Origin: JBCCFW01 sp039029535 | Lineage (GTDB): Bacteria > Acidobacteriota > JBCCFW01 | Assembly (NCBI GenBank): GCA_039029535.1 | Contig: JBCCFW010000177.1 | Span: 1-15,449 of the forward strand | Length of the DNA stretch: 15,449 nt | Direction: 5' to 3' | In this document: one piece after another, positions 6,736 through 13,795 of the stretch | How positions within the stretch are numbered: position 1 is the stretch's first letter | Layout: every line of letters begins with the position of its first letter | Notes under the pieces: generated by a model | What the model was told of the DNA's origin: nothing | Databases searched by the model: none | What the model saw: the letters and a program-made list of their open reading frames with translations, nothing else | Position numbers and translations under genes: made by a program

Positions 6736-6777
6736 GACCCTCGAACCGACGGCAAGGATTCCCAGCGTGATGTCCTG

Positions 6778-8211
6778 ATGTCCGATCACGACGACGGCCG
6801 TCCCGCCACGGCCCAACGCACCGACGCCGAGCGCGACCTCGAGCTCGGCGGGCCTCGTCGTGTCGGACTGGTGAGCCTCGGCTGTCCCAAGAATCGCGTG
6901 GATGCCGAGCTGATGCTCGCCCGGCTCCGCGCCGAGGGACACGAGCTCGTCGACGATCCTCAGCAGGCCGACGCGATCATCGTCAACACCTGCGCCTTCA
7001 TCGACGAAGCCAAGGAAGAGTCGATCGAGGCCATCCTCGAGGCCTCGCAGTGGCTCGAGGGTCGGGAGGACGGGAAGCTCGTCGTCACCGGCTGCTTGGC
7101 GCAACGCCATGCGCCCGACATCGCCGACGACCTGCCGGAGGTGTCCGCGTTCGTCCCCCTGGGCGAGGTCGGCCTGGTCCCCAAGGCGGTGACCGGCACG
7201 GCGCCGCGGATCCCCGAGCTCCCCGAGCGCTACGGCGCGACCTTCCTCGACGACGCCACGGCCGCTCGCGTGCTCACGAGCGCGCCGGGCTCGGCCTACC
7301 TGAAGATCTCGGAAGGCTGCGACCACCAGTGCTCCTTCTGCGCCATCCCGGCCATGCGGGGACGTCATCGTTCCCGACCGGTCGACGACCTCGTGGCCGA
7401 GGCGACGACGCTGGCGGGGCAGGGCGTGCGGGAGGTCGTGCTCGTCGCCCAGGACTCGTCGGCCTACGGTCACGACCGTCAGGAGCGGGAGGGCCTGTCG
7501 CGGCTCCTGACCGGACTCGACGGCGTCGACGGGCTCGACTGGGTGCGCGTCATGTACGCCTACCCGAACACCCTGAGCGAGAAGACGCTGCGGGCGATGG
7601 CCGAGCTGCCGTCCGTCTGCCGCTACCTCGACATGCCCTTGCAGCACGCCTCGCGTCGCGTCCTCAAGGACATGGCCCGCGGAGGGTCGAGAGACCACCT
7701 GCGACGTCAGCTCGAGCGGGCCCGGGAGCTCGTCCCCGGGCTGGTCCTGCGCACCACCTTCATCGTGGGCTTCCCCGGCGAGACCGAGGACGACGTCGCA
7801 GAGCTCATCGGCTTCATCGAGGAGGTCGAGTTCGACCACCTGGGTGTCTTCACCTACTCGCAGCAGGACGGCACCACGGCGCATCCCCTGGGCGACACGG
7901 TCTCGGAGGAGGAGAAGGCCGCCCGCCGCGACGCGGTCATGGAAGCCCAGGCTCCCATCAGCAAGCGTCTCAACGAGGCTCGTGTCGGCCAGGAGCTCGA
8001 GGTGCTGGTCGAAGGCGTCCACCCCGAGAGCGAGCACCTACTCGTCGGCCGCTGGTGGGGCCAGGCGCCCGACGTCGACGGCACCGTCATCCTCACCGAC
8101 GGACATGCGGAGCCCGGCACCCTGGCGCGGGTGCTCATCGAGGAGGCGCACGAATACGACCTCGTCGGTCGCATCGTGGGCCCGGCAGCGGACGCACCGG
8201 AAGGGTCGTGA
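6778..8211 (+). CDS. rimO: Ribosomal protein S12 methylthiotransferase RimO
   Basis: This radical-SAM enzyme adds a methylthio group to an aspartate of ribosomal protein S12. The N-terminal domain (about 28-145) has three cysteines for one 4Fe-4S cluster, in SLGCPKN (Cys36), VNTCAF (Cys72) and VTGCLAQR (Cys106). The radical-SAM motif ISEGCDHQCSFCAIP supplies Cys181, Cys185 and Cys188; the following AMRG and the YLDMPLQHAS stretch are RimO-type and distinguish it from tRNA-acting MiaB. A C-terminal TRAM domain (about 405-470) is present. The ATG at 6778 has no good ribosome site and adds about 27 acidic residues before the conserved core, making 477 residues against the usual 430-445, so a later start is possible. 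The stop overlaps pgpA as GTGA. Confidence 0.94.
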   Translation: MSDHDDGRPATAQRTDAERDLELGGPRRVGLVSLGCPKNRVDAELMLARLRAEGHELVDDPQQADAIIVNTCAFIDEAKEESIEAILEASQWLEGREDGKLVVTGCLAQRHAPDIADDLPEVSAFVPLGEVGLVPKAVTGTAPRIPELPERYGATFLDDATAARVLTSAPGSAYLKISEGCDHQCSFCAIPAMRGRHRSRPVDDLVAEATTLAGQGVREVVLVAQDSSAYGHDRQEREGLSRLLTGLDGVDGLDWVRVMYAYPNTLSEKTLRAMAELPSVCRYLDMPLQHASRRVLKDMARGGSRDHLRRQLERARELVPGLVLRTTFIVGFPGETEDDVAELIGFIEEVEFDHLGVFTYSQQDGTTAHPLGDTVSEEEKAARRDAVMEAQAPISKRLNEARVGQELEVLVEGVHPESEHLLVGRWWGQAPDVDGTVILTDGHAEPGTLARVLIEEAHEYDLVGRIVGPAADAPEGS

Positions 8212-8684
8212 GCGCGGCGAAGCTGCTGGCGACCTGGTTCGGGGCGGGGCTCTCACCGAAGGCCCCCGGCACCGTCGGGACGCTCGCGACCGTGCCTCTC
8301 TACGCGCTGCTCTGCGTCTTGCCCGGCACGTCCTGGACGGTGGCCGTCGCGGCCTTGCTGGTCGCCACGGTCGGTACCTGGGCCACGAGCCGCTACCTCA
8401 CGACCTCCGGCCTGAAGGACCCTCAAGAGGTCGTCGTCGACGAGTCGTCGGGCTACCTCATCGCCTGCTGCGGTGGCGTCCCCGGGCTGACGACCGGCCT
8501 GCTCGCCTTCGTGCTGTTCCGGCTCTTCGACATCACCAAGCCCTGGCCGGTCTCACGGCTCGAGCGCCTGCCCGGTGCCTGGGGGGTCATGGCCGACGAC
8601 TGGATGGCCGGCGTCCTCGCGGCGCTCGTCATCGCGGCGGCCACCTTGCTGCTGCCCGGCGGTCTCCCCGAGCTGCTCTCGTGA
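8208..8684 (+). CDS. pgpA: Phosphatidylglycerophosphatase A
   Basis: This membrane enzyme removes phosphate from phosphatidylglycerophosphate to give phosphatidylglycerol. The 158-residue product has the PgpA signature blocks: GLSPKAPGTVGTLATVP (15-30), DPQEVVVDESSGYLIA (71-86), RLFDITKPWP (105-114) and MADDWMAG (128-135), with the acidic residues of the active site intact, and about four hydrophobic segments. GTG 8208 is chosen because it overlaps the rimO stop by four bases and places the conserved N-terminal block where the family has it. The stop in turn overlaps the ribF start, so the three genes are translated as a coupled set. Confidence 0.94.
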   Translation: MSAAKLLATWFGAGLSPKAPGTVGTLATVPLYALLCVLPGTSWTVAVAALLVATVGTWATSRYLTTSGLKDPQEVVVDESSGYLIACCGGVPGLTTGLLAFVLFRLFDITKPWPVSRLERLPGAWGVMADDWMAGVLAALVIAAATLLLPGGLPELLS

Positions 8685-9652
8685 AGACCTTCACCTCGGC
8701 CGCGGAGACCCGAGCCGCGCTGCCGACCGGTCCCTGGCTGTCGATCGGCAACTTCGACGGCATCCACCTCGGACACCGTGCGCTCCTCGAGCGAGGCCGC
8801 ACGCGGGCCGAGGCCGACGGGCGGCCCTACGTGGTCGTGAGCTTTCGGCCGCACCCGGCCGTGGTCCTCGGTGGACGGGACGCTCCGCCGTCGCTGTCGA
8901 CCGACGAGCAGGAGCGAGAGATCCTCGCGTCGCTGGGCGTGGACGCCTGGCTCCTGCTGCCCTTCGACGAGACCCTGGCCTCGACCTCGGCCGAGGCCTT
9001 CGTCGACGAGGTGTTGATCGGTGGGCTCGACGCGGCAGGCGTCGTGGTCGGTCACGACTTCCGTTTCGGCGCGGGTCGCCGCGGCGACCTGGCCCTGCTG
9101 CGGAAGGAGGTCGTCGAGCGCGACTGGAGCGAGAACCGGGTCGAGGGGGTGGACGCCGTCCGGCTCGATGGGCAGGTGGTCTCGTCATCGTGGATCCGCG
9201 AGCTGGTCGCGGCGGGTGAGGTCGCGCGGGCTCGCGAGGCGCTGGGTCGCCCCTTCACCTTGCCGGGCGAGGTGGTGACCGGGGAGGGGAGAGGCCGCAC
9301 CATCGGCGTGCCCACGGCCAACCTCGCGGTCGACACGGTCATGCTCCCAGGTGTCGGCGTGTACGTGACCTGCCTGCACCACGATGGCGAGTACTGGCCG
9401 TCGGTGACCAACGTCGGCCGGCGTCCGACCTTCGACGGGGAAGGCGTGACGGTGGAGTGCCACGTCCTCGACACGACCCTGGAGCTGGTCGGCGCCCGGC
9501 CACGGCTGGCCTTCCTCAAGCGCCTGCGTGAAGAGCGGAAGTTCGCTGACGCCGACGAGCTGGTCGAGCAGCTCGGCTGCGATCAAGACGACGGACGCGA
9601 CTACTTCCAGCGGCACCCGCCCGAGGAGCTGCGGGGCGTGGTGGGCTGCTGA
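8681..9652 (+). CDS. ribF: Bifunctional riboflavin kinase / FAD synthetase
   Basis: The 323-residue protein converts riboflavin to FMN and then FAD. The N-terminal nucleotidyltransferase domain shows IGNFDGIHLGH (22-32), VVSFRPHP, GHDFRFGAGRRGD and the SSSWIRELVAAGEV segment. The C-terminal kinase domain has GRGRTIGVPTANL, GVGVYVT and SVTNVGRRPTF. Length is normal (about 300-330). GTG 8681 overlaps the pgpA stop by four bases. It is the last gene of the rimO-pgpA-ribF set and stops 30 bases before the convergent gene's stop. The two halves of the frame are continuous, with no sign of damage. Confidence 0.96.
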   Translation: MKTFTSAAETRAALPTGPWLSIGNFDGIHLGHRALLERGRTRAEADGRPYVVVSFRPHPAVVLGGRDAPPSLSTDEQEREILASLGVDAWLLLPFDETLASTSAEAFVDEVLIGGLDAAGVVVGHDFRFGAGRRGDLALLRKEVVERDWSENRVEGVDAVRLDGQVVSSSWIRELVAAGEVARAREALGRPFTLPGEVVTGEGRGRTIGVPTANLAVDTVMLPGVGVYVTCLHHDGEYWPSVTNVGRRPTFDGEGVTVECHVLDTTLELVGARPRLAFLKRLREERKFADADELVEQLGCDQDDGRDYFQRHPPEELRGVVGC

Positions 9653-9655
9653 GCC

Positions 9656-9687
9656 GCTGACGCGAGTGTCACGACACTGAGGTCAGC
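9656..9687. terminator. Symmetric hairpin between convergent operons
   Basis: GCTGAC (9656-9661) pairs with GTCAGC (9682-9687). Inside it a 3 by 3 internal loop leads to AGTGT / ACACT (9665-9669, 9674-9678) closed by CACG. It forms on either strand and lies between the ribF stop and the stop of the minus-strand hypothetical gene, covering that stop codon. Position and symmetry suggest a bidirectional terminator, although neither strand has a T tract. Confidence 0.5.
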
Positions 9688-10102
9688 TCGTCGTCACGTC
9701 CCGGCCCGACCGCACCCACCGAGGCGGCCGTCCCTGACCGATGCGGAACTCACCGGTCGTCTCGTCGAGCTCGAAGAACTCACCGGCATCCGCTCCCAGC
9801 GCCTGCGCCACCGCGTGGAAGGTCGCGCAGGCCGCAGCGGTCTCGGTGGTGTCGCCGAGCAGGCCACGGAAGTCGAGGACGCGCACGACCACGCCCACGT
9901 CGTCGGGGCTGCCCAGCGCGCCGCGCAGCAGCTCGACGCCGAACTGCACGCCGCTGCGCCAGGGGGCCGGCACGACCTCCAGCCCGACCACCGACCAGGC
10001 CACGCCGTCGCCGATCGCCACCTCGACGTTGACCTCGGCGTGAACCACCGCGTCGTCTCGGCGCCACGCGACGCGGTGATGTCCCTTCGTCTCCGTGCTC
10101 AT
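9683..10102 (-). CDS. Small uncharacterised protein resembling EF-G domain IV
   Basis: A 139-residue soluble protein without signal peptide or membrane segment. ATG 10102 is supported by GAGG six bases upstream; the longer open frame would read into rdgB. I do not recognise a named family. By eye residues about 20-100 follow the order of elongation factor G domain IV: a strand with VNVEVAIGDG, then EVVPAPWRSGVQFGVELLRG (compare the EF-G helix that begins after 'VIP..' and ends 'KGV..AL'), then VGVVVRVLDFRGLLGDTTET (compare 'VDVKVTLLDG..H.VDSSE') and a closing Ala-rich helix. The last 40 residues are different and end in a charged, Arg-rich tail. No GTPase domain is present. It is the last gene of the amidase-GerMN-rdgB operon, 25 bases after rdgB. 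Function is unknown. Confidence 0.75.
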   Translation of the reverse strand: MSTETKGHHRVAWRRDDAVVHAEVNVEVAIGDGVAWSVVGLEVVPAPWRSGVQFGVELLRGALGSPDDVGVVVRVLDFRGLLGDTTETAAACATFHAVAQALGADAGEFFELDETTGEFRIGQGRPPRWVRSGRDVTTS

Positions 10103-10127
10103 GCCGTCCTCGCTTTCTCGTCCGTCA

Positions 10128-10730
10128 TCAGTCCTCACCGATGGCTCCTGCCAGCGCCCGAGCTCGGTGCGAGACCGAGTCCTTCTGCTCAGGCGTGAGC
10201 TCGGCCATTGCCAGCTCGTGCTCGGGCACGAAGAAGATCGGGTCGTAGCCAAAGCCGCCGTCCCCCCGGGGCGCGGTCAGCAAGCGACCGTGGCACTCGC
10301 CGACGCCCGTGCGGAGCACCTCACCCCGCAGGGCCAGCACGACCACCGCCGCGTAGTGCGCGGCCCGACGTTCGTCGGGCACGTCCGTCATCTCTTCCAG
10401 CAGCTTCTGGTAGCGCTCGACGTCGGACAGGCCCGGTCCGCCATAGCGCGCCGAGAGGTGACCGGGCTGACCGTCCAGCGCGTCCACGCAGAGACCGGAG
10501 TCGTCGGCGAGCACCGGGAGCTCACAACGTCGCGAGATCTCCACGGCCTTGAGCTTCGCGTTGGCCTCGAAGGTCGAGCCGGTCTCCTCGACGTCGACAC
10601 CCGTCACCGCCGGCACGTCGTTCTGGCCCAGCACCTCGCGCCCCGGCAGCAGGCGCTTGAACTCCACGAGCTTGTGCGCGTTGCCCGTCGCGATGAGGAC
10701 GGTGGAGAGATCGATGCTCGGTCCGCTCAT
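10128..10730 (-). CDS. rdgB: XTP/dITP diphosphatase (RdgB/HAM1 family)
   Basis: This house-cleaning enzyme hydrolyses dITP, XTP and similar deaminated purine nucleotides to monophosphates so they are not built into DNA or RNA. The 200-residue length is typical. Family motifs are all present: IATGNAHKLVEFKRLL (13-28), TFEANAKLKA (53-62), the catalytic LADDSGLCVDAL (Asp76, Asp77), the substrate loop SARYGG, and GFGYDPIFFVPE near the C-terminus. ATG 10730 overlaps the stop of the GerMN gene by four bases (ATGA). In many genomes rph sits between these two genes; here it does not. Confidence 0.96.
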   Translation of the reverse strand: MSGPSIDLSTVLIATGNAHKLVEFKRLLPGREVLGQNDVPAVTGVDVEETGSTFEANAKLKAVEISRRCELPVLADDSGLCVDALDGQPGHLSARYGGPGLSDVERYQKLLEEMTDVPDERRAAHYAAVVVLALRGEVLRTGVGECHGRLLTAPRGDGGFGYDPIFFVPEHELAMAELTPEQKDSVSHRARALAGAIGED

Positions 10731-11503
10731 GGCACCTCGTCCTCGCTCGCCTCCGGCTCCAGGTCGTCCACGACCAGCCGATCGGAAAACACCACCGGAT
10801 GACGCAGGTCGACGTGCCCGGCCAGGGTCTCCACCTCGGCACCCTCGATGAGCACGCGCACCGATCGCACCTCGGGGAAGGAACGAACGACCGAGTTCAC
10901 CAGGGAGTGGACGACGAGCCGCTCCCAGGCGCTCCCGCCCAGGGCCTGGGTGAGCTCCTTCGAGAGGCTCACGTGCGCCACGCCCGAGCCGTCGACGAAG
11001 GCCGCCCGGAGCTGCGTGCCGGTCGGGAAGGGGGAGAGCGGTGCGAGTGGGTCGGCCTCCCCCACGTCGCCTGCCGGCTGCGTGGCGGGCTCTTCCTCGG
11101 TCGCGGACAACGTGGGGTCGGCGTCCGGGCCCGCGAGCAGGCGTCCCACGACCTGCTTCACGCGGTCGGCCAGCGAGGCCGTGGCGAAGACCTCGGAGGG
11201 ACGCGTGATCAAGCCGGCGCCATCGGCCCGCACCCAGTAGAGGGTGACGTCCTGGCGTGGGATGGTGAACGGTTGGCGAGGTTGCTCGGGGCCGGTCCCC
11301 GCGTCGACGGGATCCGTGACGGGATCCGACGAGGAGAGGGTCGGACTGGCCACCTCATCCTTCGAGCGCAGGATGAGCCAGGTCGTCCCCAGCACCAGCG
11401 CGAGCAGGATGGGGAGGACCATGTACCAGCGCAGGACGACCCGGCTGCGGCTGCCCCCGTCGGGATCGGAGGACGTGGAGGGCCGGTCTGCGGGATCGCT
11501 CAC
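10727..11503 (-). CDS. GerMN-domain membrane protein
   Basis: A 258-residue protein with a short polar N-terminus, one membrane anchor (about 27-46) and a large extracytoplasmic part. The region from about residue 85 to 235 has the GerMN layout: VTLYWVRADGAGLI, then DRVKQVVGRLLAGP, then FPTGTQLRAAFVDGSGVAHVSLSKELTQAL and LVVHSLVNSVVRSFPEVRSVRVLIEGAE. The domain was named from the Bacillus spore germination protein GerM, but it is widespread in non-sporulating bacteria and linked with peptidoglycan amidases. An acidic, Pro-rich insert (roughly 125-145) interrupts it. GTG 11503 overlaps the amidase stop by four bases. The pairing with an upstream amidase suggests a cell-wall role; spore germination is not implied. 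Confidence 0.87.
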   Translation of the reverse strand: MSDPADRPSTSSDPDGGSRSRVVLRWYMVLPILLALVLGTTWLILRSKDEVASPTLSSSDPVTDPVDAGTGPEQPRQPFTIPRQDVTLYWVRADGAGLITRPSEVFATASLADRVKQVVGRLLAGPDADPTLSATEEEPATQPAGDVGEADPLAPLSPFPTGTQLRAAFVDGSGVAHVSLSKELTQALGGSAWERLVVHSLVNSVVRSFPEVRSVRVLIEGAEVETLAGHVDLRHPVVFSDRLVVDDLEPEASEDEVP

Positions 11504-12996
11504 GGCAGGCCGCGGAGCCGCCGCTCGTCGCGGAAGGCGACGATGGCGCGATAGAGGGCGGCAGCCGTCGCTTGCTGGAAGCCCAGCGTGCGCATCCGTC
11601 GCTCCTCGGCGGGCGTGCTCAGGAACCCGACCTCGACGAGGATGGCCGGCATGGTCGCGCCCCGAAGCACGAGGAAGTTGGCCTGCTTGACACCGCGATC
11701 CTTGGTGCCCGCAAGCTGGTTGAGCTCGCGCTGAACCACCTCGGCCAGACGGCTCGACTCGGCCAGGTACTGCTGCTGGGCCAGGTCCCAAAGGACCAGC
11801 TCGAGATCGCCGTCGAGGGGATCGCCCCCGGCCCTCGCCCGTTCACGGAGGCCGGTCGCGTCGTTCTCGAAGGCCGCGAGCTGTCGCGCCGCCTCGTCGG
11901 TCGCCTCCAGCGAGAGGAAGTAGGTCTCGGCCCCGTAGGCCACCTTTCCCAGGGTCGCGTTGGCGTGGATGGAGACGAAGAGGTCCGCCCGCTCGCGGTT
12001 GGCGAGCTCCGTGCGCGCGACCAGGGGCACGGCGACGTCGGTGTCCCGCGTCAGCAGCACGCGCAAGCCGGAGTCGCGGAGCATCGCGGCGACCGAGCGT
12101 GCAATGGCGAGGTTGAGGTCCTTCTCCTTCAGGCCCGTGGGACCGACGGCTCCGCTGTCGATCCCGCCGTGCCCCGGGTCGAGGACGACGGTCTCGAAGA
12201 TCTCGCCCGGCAAGGCCTCCCGCACCGGAGTGACCTCGACCAGCTCCTCCTCGACGGCGCCGTCGTCGAAGAAGTCGAGCACGAGCTGACGGGCCTCGGG
12301 CAGCTCGTAGACCTTCAGGTTCGCGAAGCGGGGACCCACGTAGAAGGTGAGGCGCGTGCGGCCGGCGGTGGGCGCGACCTCCAGGTCGGCCAGTCGATCG
12401 TCGAAGAGACAGCCGCCCACCTGCGCGGGGAGCTCCTGGTTGGTGAGCTCGAGGATCCGACGTCGGCCGTCGCGCAACACGCCGGAGAAGTCGGCCGATC
12501 GGTCGAGCTGGACCAGAACCCGCGTGCGGTCGCTGAGACGCTCGCAGTTGACTGCCTTGCCCCGCGAGTCGATGCGGATGAGCCGCTGCGTGCGGTCGTG
12601 CCGGGCCTCGACCTGCAGCACGCGCGCGAGTCCTCGGGTGATCAGCTCGACGGGCGCATACAGACGACGACGGCGGAGGAGGATGGGGTCGCCGAGGATG
12701 ACCGGCTGACCGTCGACGGTGACGAGTGGTCGCCCCGCCTGCAGGCGGATCTGTCCGGCGTCGTGGATGAGCAGCAGGCTCTTGCGGTCCAGCTTCTCGA
12801 TGCGGAAGCCGAGGAAGCGCCCCAGGTCTTCGACCGGCAGGTAGTCCTTCCGCCGGAGTCGGGTCACCGGGTTGGTGAGCGAGCGGCCGTCGTGCTCGAG
12901 GACGTAATCGGCCGCGGCCTGGGCGGGTGCCGGAGAGAACAGGCCGAGCAGCCCGAAGGCGACGACGAATCCGGCGAGGAGCTGGTTCTTGACCAC
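11500..12996 (-). CDS. N-acetylmuramoyl-L-alanine amidase (Amidase_3) with AMIN-like region
   Basis: A secreted zinc enzyme that cuts stem peptides from peptidoglycan glycan strands. With GTG 12996 the 498-residue product starts with a good signal peptide (MVKNQ, hydrophobic core, PAPAQA). GTG 13050 would add 18 residues before it and is less likely; neither has a clear ribosome site. Residues about 30-145 look like a copper-amine-oxidase-N-type domain (LPVEDLGRFLGF, RLYAPVELITRGLA). Residues about 150-245 have the AMIN-type strand pattern (RVLVQLDRSADF, TRLTFYVGPR). The catalytic domain (about 268-490) has LDPGHGGIDSGA (His276), Glu291 in KEKDLNLAIA, FVSIHANA (His344) and ILVEVGFLS (Glu455). 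This is AmiC-like architecture, suited to septal wall splitting. It heads the operon with GerMN, rdgB and the small protein. Confidence 0.94.
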   Translation of the reverse strand: MVKNQLLAGFVVAFGLLGLFSPAPAQAAADYVLEHDGRSLTNPVTRLRRKDYLPVEDLGRFLGFRIEKLDRKSLLLIHDAGQIRLQAGRPLVTVDGQPVILGDPILLRRRRLYAPVELITRGLARVLQVEARHDRTQRLIRIDSRGKAVNCERLSDRTRVLVQLDRSADFSGVLRDGRRRILELTNQELPAQVGGCLFDDRLADLEVAPTAGRTRLTFYVGPRFANLKVYELPEARQLVLDFFDDGAVEEELVEVTPVREALPGEIFETVVLDPGHGGIDSGAVGPTGLKEKDLNLAIARSVAAMLRDSGLRVLLTRDTDVAVPLVARTELANRERADLFVSIHANATLGKVAYGAETYFLSLEATDEAARQLAAFENDATGLRERARAGGDPLDGDLELVLWDLAQQQYLAESSRLAEVVQRELNQLAGTKDRGVKQANFLVLRGATMPAILVEVGFLSTPAEERRMRTLGFQQATAAALYRAIVAFRDERRLRGLP

Positions 12997-13051
12997 GGCA
13001 GCCGCGAGAAGAGGGGGGAACGAGGGGCCCCGGACACTCGACGGTAGCACG

Positions 13052-13092
13052 CCGGCAGTGGTTGACGGAATGAGTTTCCGCGACCCTGCCGG
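13052..13092 (-). terminator. Nested hairpin downstream of ssrA
   Basis: On the minus strand CCGGCAG (13092-13086) pairs with CTGCCGG (13058-13052), and within it CGGAA (13080-13076) pairs with TTCCG (13070-13066) around ACTCA. It begins 20 bases after the CCA end of tmRNA. It lacks a T run, but its place between ssrA and the amidase gene fits transcript termination or 3' processing of the tmRNA precursor. Confidence 0.4.
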
Positions 13093-13111
13093 GCCTCAAC
13101 TGGGTCCGAAC

Positions 13112-13458
13112 TGGTGGAGGCGGCGGGAGTCGAACCCGCGTCCGAGACCGCTCCACGAAGGGCTCTACACGCTTGTCTCCGCCGAAAATCTCGGGTCCGA
13201 CCGGCAGGCGGAGCAAGCCGTCCGAACCCCAGCCCGATGCATTTCGCCGTGTCTACCTCAGGCGGAGTGAGTCACGGCTAGCCCGCGTAGTGACGCCAGT
13301 CGAGTCCTGCGGGCGGGGACCCGACCAGCGGGAGGCCTTCAGGCCGCCAGTGCTAGCTGATCGTTGGCAGCTTTGCGTTGTCCGGCTTGATGACGGGGAT
13401 CCGGACCCCGACGTGCACCCTTGCGCTTGCACGATCCCGTCGAAGCCGTTGCGCCCCC
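13112..13458 (-). ncRNA. ssrA: tmRNA (one-piece transfer-messenger RNA)
   Basis: tmRNA rescues stalled ribosomes and tags the unfinished protein for degradation. The 347-base RNA starts GGGGGCGCAACGGCTTCGAC and ends CGCCTCC-A-CCA, with CCA encoded. The ends pair over seven positions with a G-U pair at position 3, the alanyl-tRNA synthetase identity element. The T-arm GCGGGTTCGACTCCCGC is next to the 3' end. A tag reading frame is near the expected place. The one-piece layout argues against the permuted two-piece tmRNAs of alphaproteobacteria and some cyanobacteria. Plus-strand translations here that read WWRRRESNPRP are the familiar artefact of tmRNA/tRNA 3' ends. It shares strand with the amidase operon but is probably transcribed on its own. 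Confidence 0.96.
13339..13371 (-). other. tmRNA tag-peptide reading frame (A)ANDQLALAA
   Basis: Read on the minus strand from 13371: GCT GCC AAC GAT CAG CTA GCA CTG GCG GCC TGA, giving AANDQLALAA. The E. coli tag ANDENYALAA shares the AND start and the ALAA end recognised by ClpXP. The resume codon is either GCT (13371) or GCC (13368). With GCC an A falls at -4, as in E. coli, so ANDQLALAA may be the encoded tag; one Ala more is not excluded. The alanine charged on tmRNA itself precedes it. Confidence 0.85.
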
Positions 13459-13795
13459 ACGAGTCGAACGCCCCATTGATGCCATCGCAGGTGAGGGGAC
13501 GCAAGTCGGTTTGCTCTTGACACTTCCTTCTCATGACGTTCCGCGTGCTGTGGATACCACCCGCGAAGCCACGCTCAGAACGCGAACCACTCGAAAATAA
13601 CCCGCACCAAGAAACTGAAAACAGGAGACTTGCGAGCACGGCCCCCGAAATAGAAAAATCTCCGAACCCGCGGAAATCGCTGTGGAAAGAGCGGACCTCC
13701 AACGGTGGAAGATATCAGGAATGAGTCGAAAAGACCGGGTTGAGGCGTGTTCGAAATGGGGTTTTTCGGGTCGTACGTGAGCCGCGCCGGTCCGC
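13459..13795. other. AT-richer intergenic region between M23 peptidase gene and ssrA
   Basis: These 337 bases hold no gene I can support. G+C is about 55% over 13541-13760 by counting, against roughly 70% in the genes. Short frames here overlap ssrA or the peptidase gene and look unlike proteins. It should hold the ssrA promoter and the end of the peptidase transcript. The only hairpin at the peptidase stop is weak (TGAGC/GCTCA, 13778-13798). Two sequences resemble DnaA boxes on the minus strand: GTATCCACA (13558-13550, 8 of 9) and CTTTCCACA (13689-13681, 7 of 9). Confidence 0.5.
13476..13504 (-). promoter_or_regulatory. Possible ssrA promoter
   Basis: On the minus strand TTGCGT (13504-13499) and CATCAA (13481-13476) are 17 bases apart and lie 17 bases upstream of the mature tmRNA 5' end, allowing a short leader removed by RNase P. 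Both hexamers are only partial matches to sigma-70 consensus, so the call depends largely on spacing and position. Confidence 0.3.

Noticed and set aside
6136..8037. 633-residue minus-strand open frame opposite atpE and rimO
   Set aside because: It spans two real plus-strand genes and the hairpin-rich gap and shows no protein-like motif.
11572..13047. 491-residue plus-strand open frame opposite the amidase
   Set aside because: It is the shadow of the amidase gene, which has complete catalytic motifs.
13112..13130. Integration site at the 3' end of ssrA
   Set aside because: tmRNA genes are common targets, but no integrase, duplicated 3' end or phage gene is seen; housekeeping genes lie on both sides.
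12989..13270. 93-residue plus-strand frame with WWRRRESNPRP
   Set aside because: This is the known false translation of the antisense of a tmRNA/tRNA 3' end; the DNA is ssrA on the minus strand.
13517..13522. TTGACA on the plus strand
   Set aside because: No -10-like sequence lies 16-19 bases downstream and there is no plus-strand gene to serve.
13253..13702. 149-residue minus-strand frame with a hydrophobic segment
   Set aside because: Its C-terminal half lies inside ssrA, there is no ribosome site, and codon use is unlike the neighbours.
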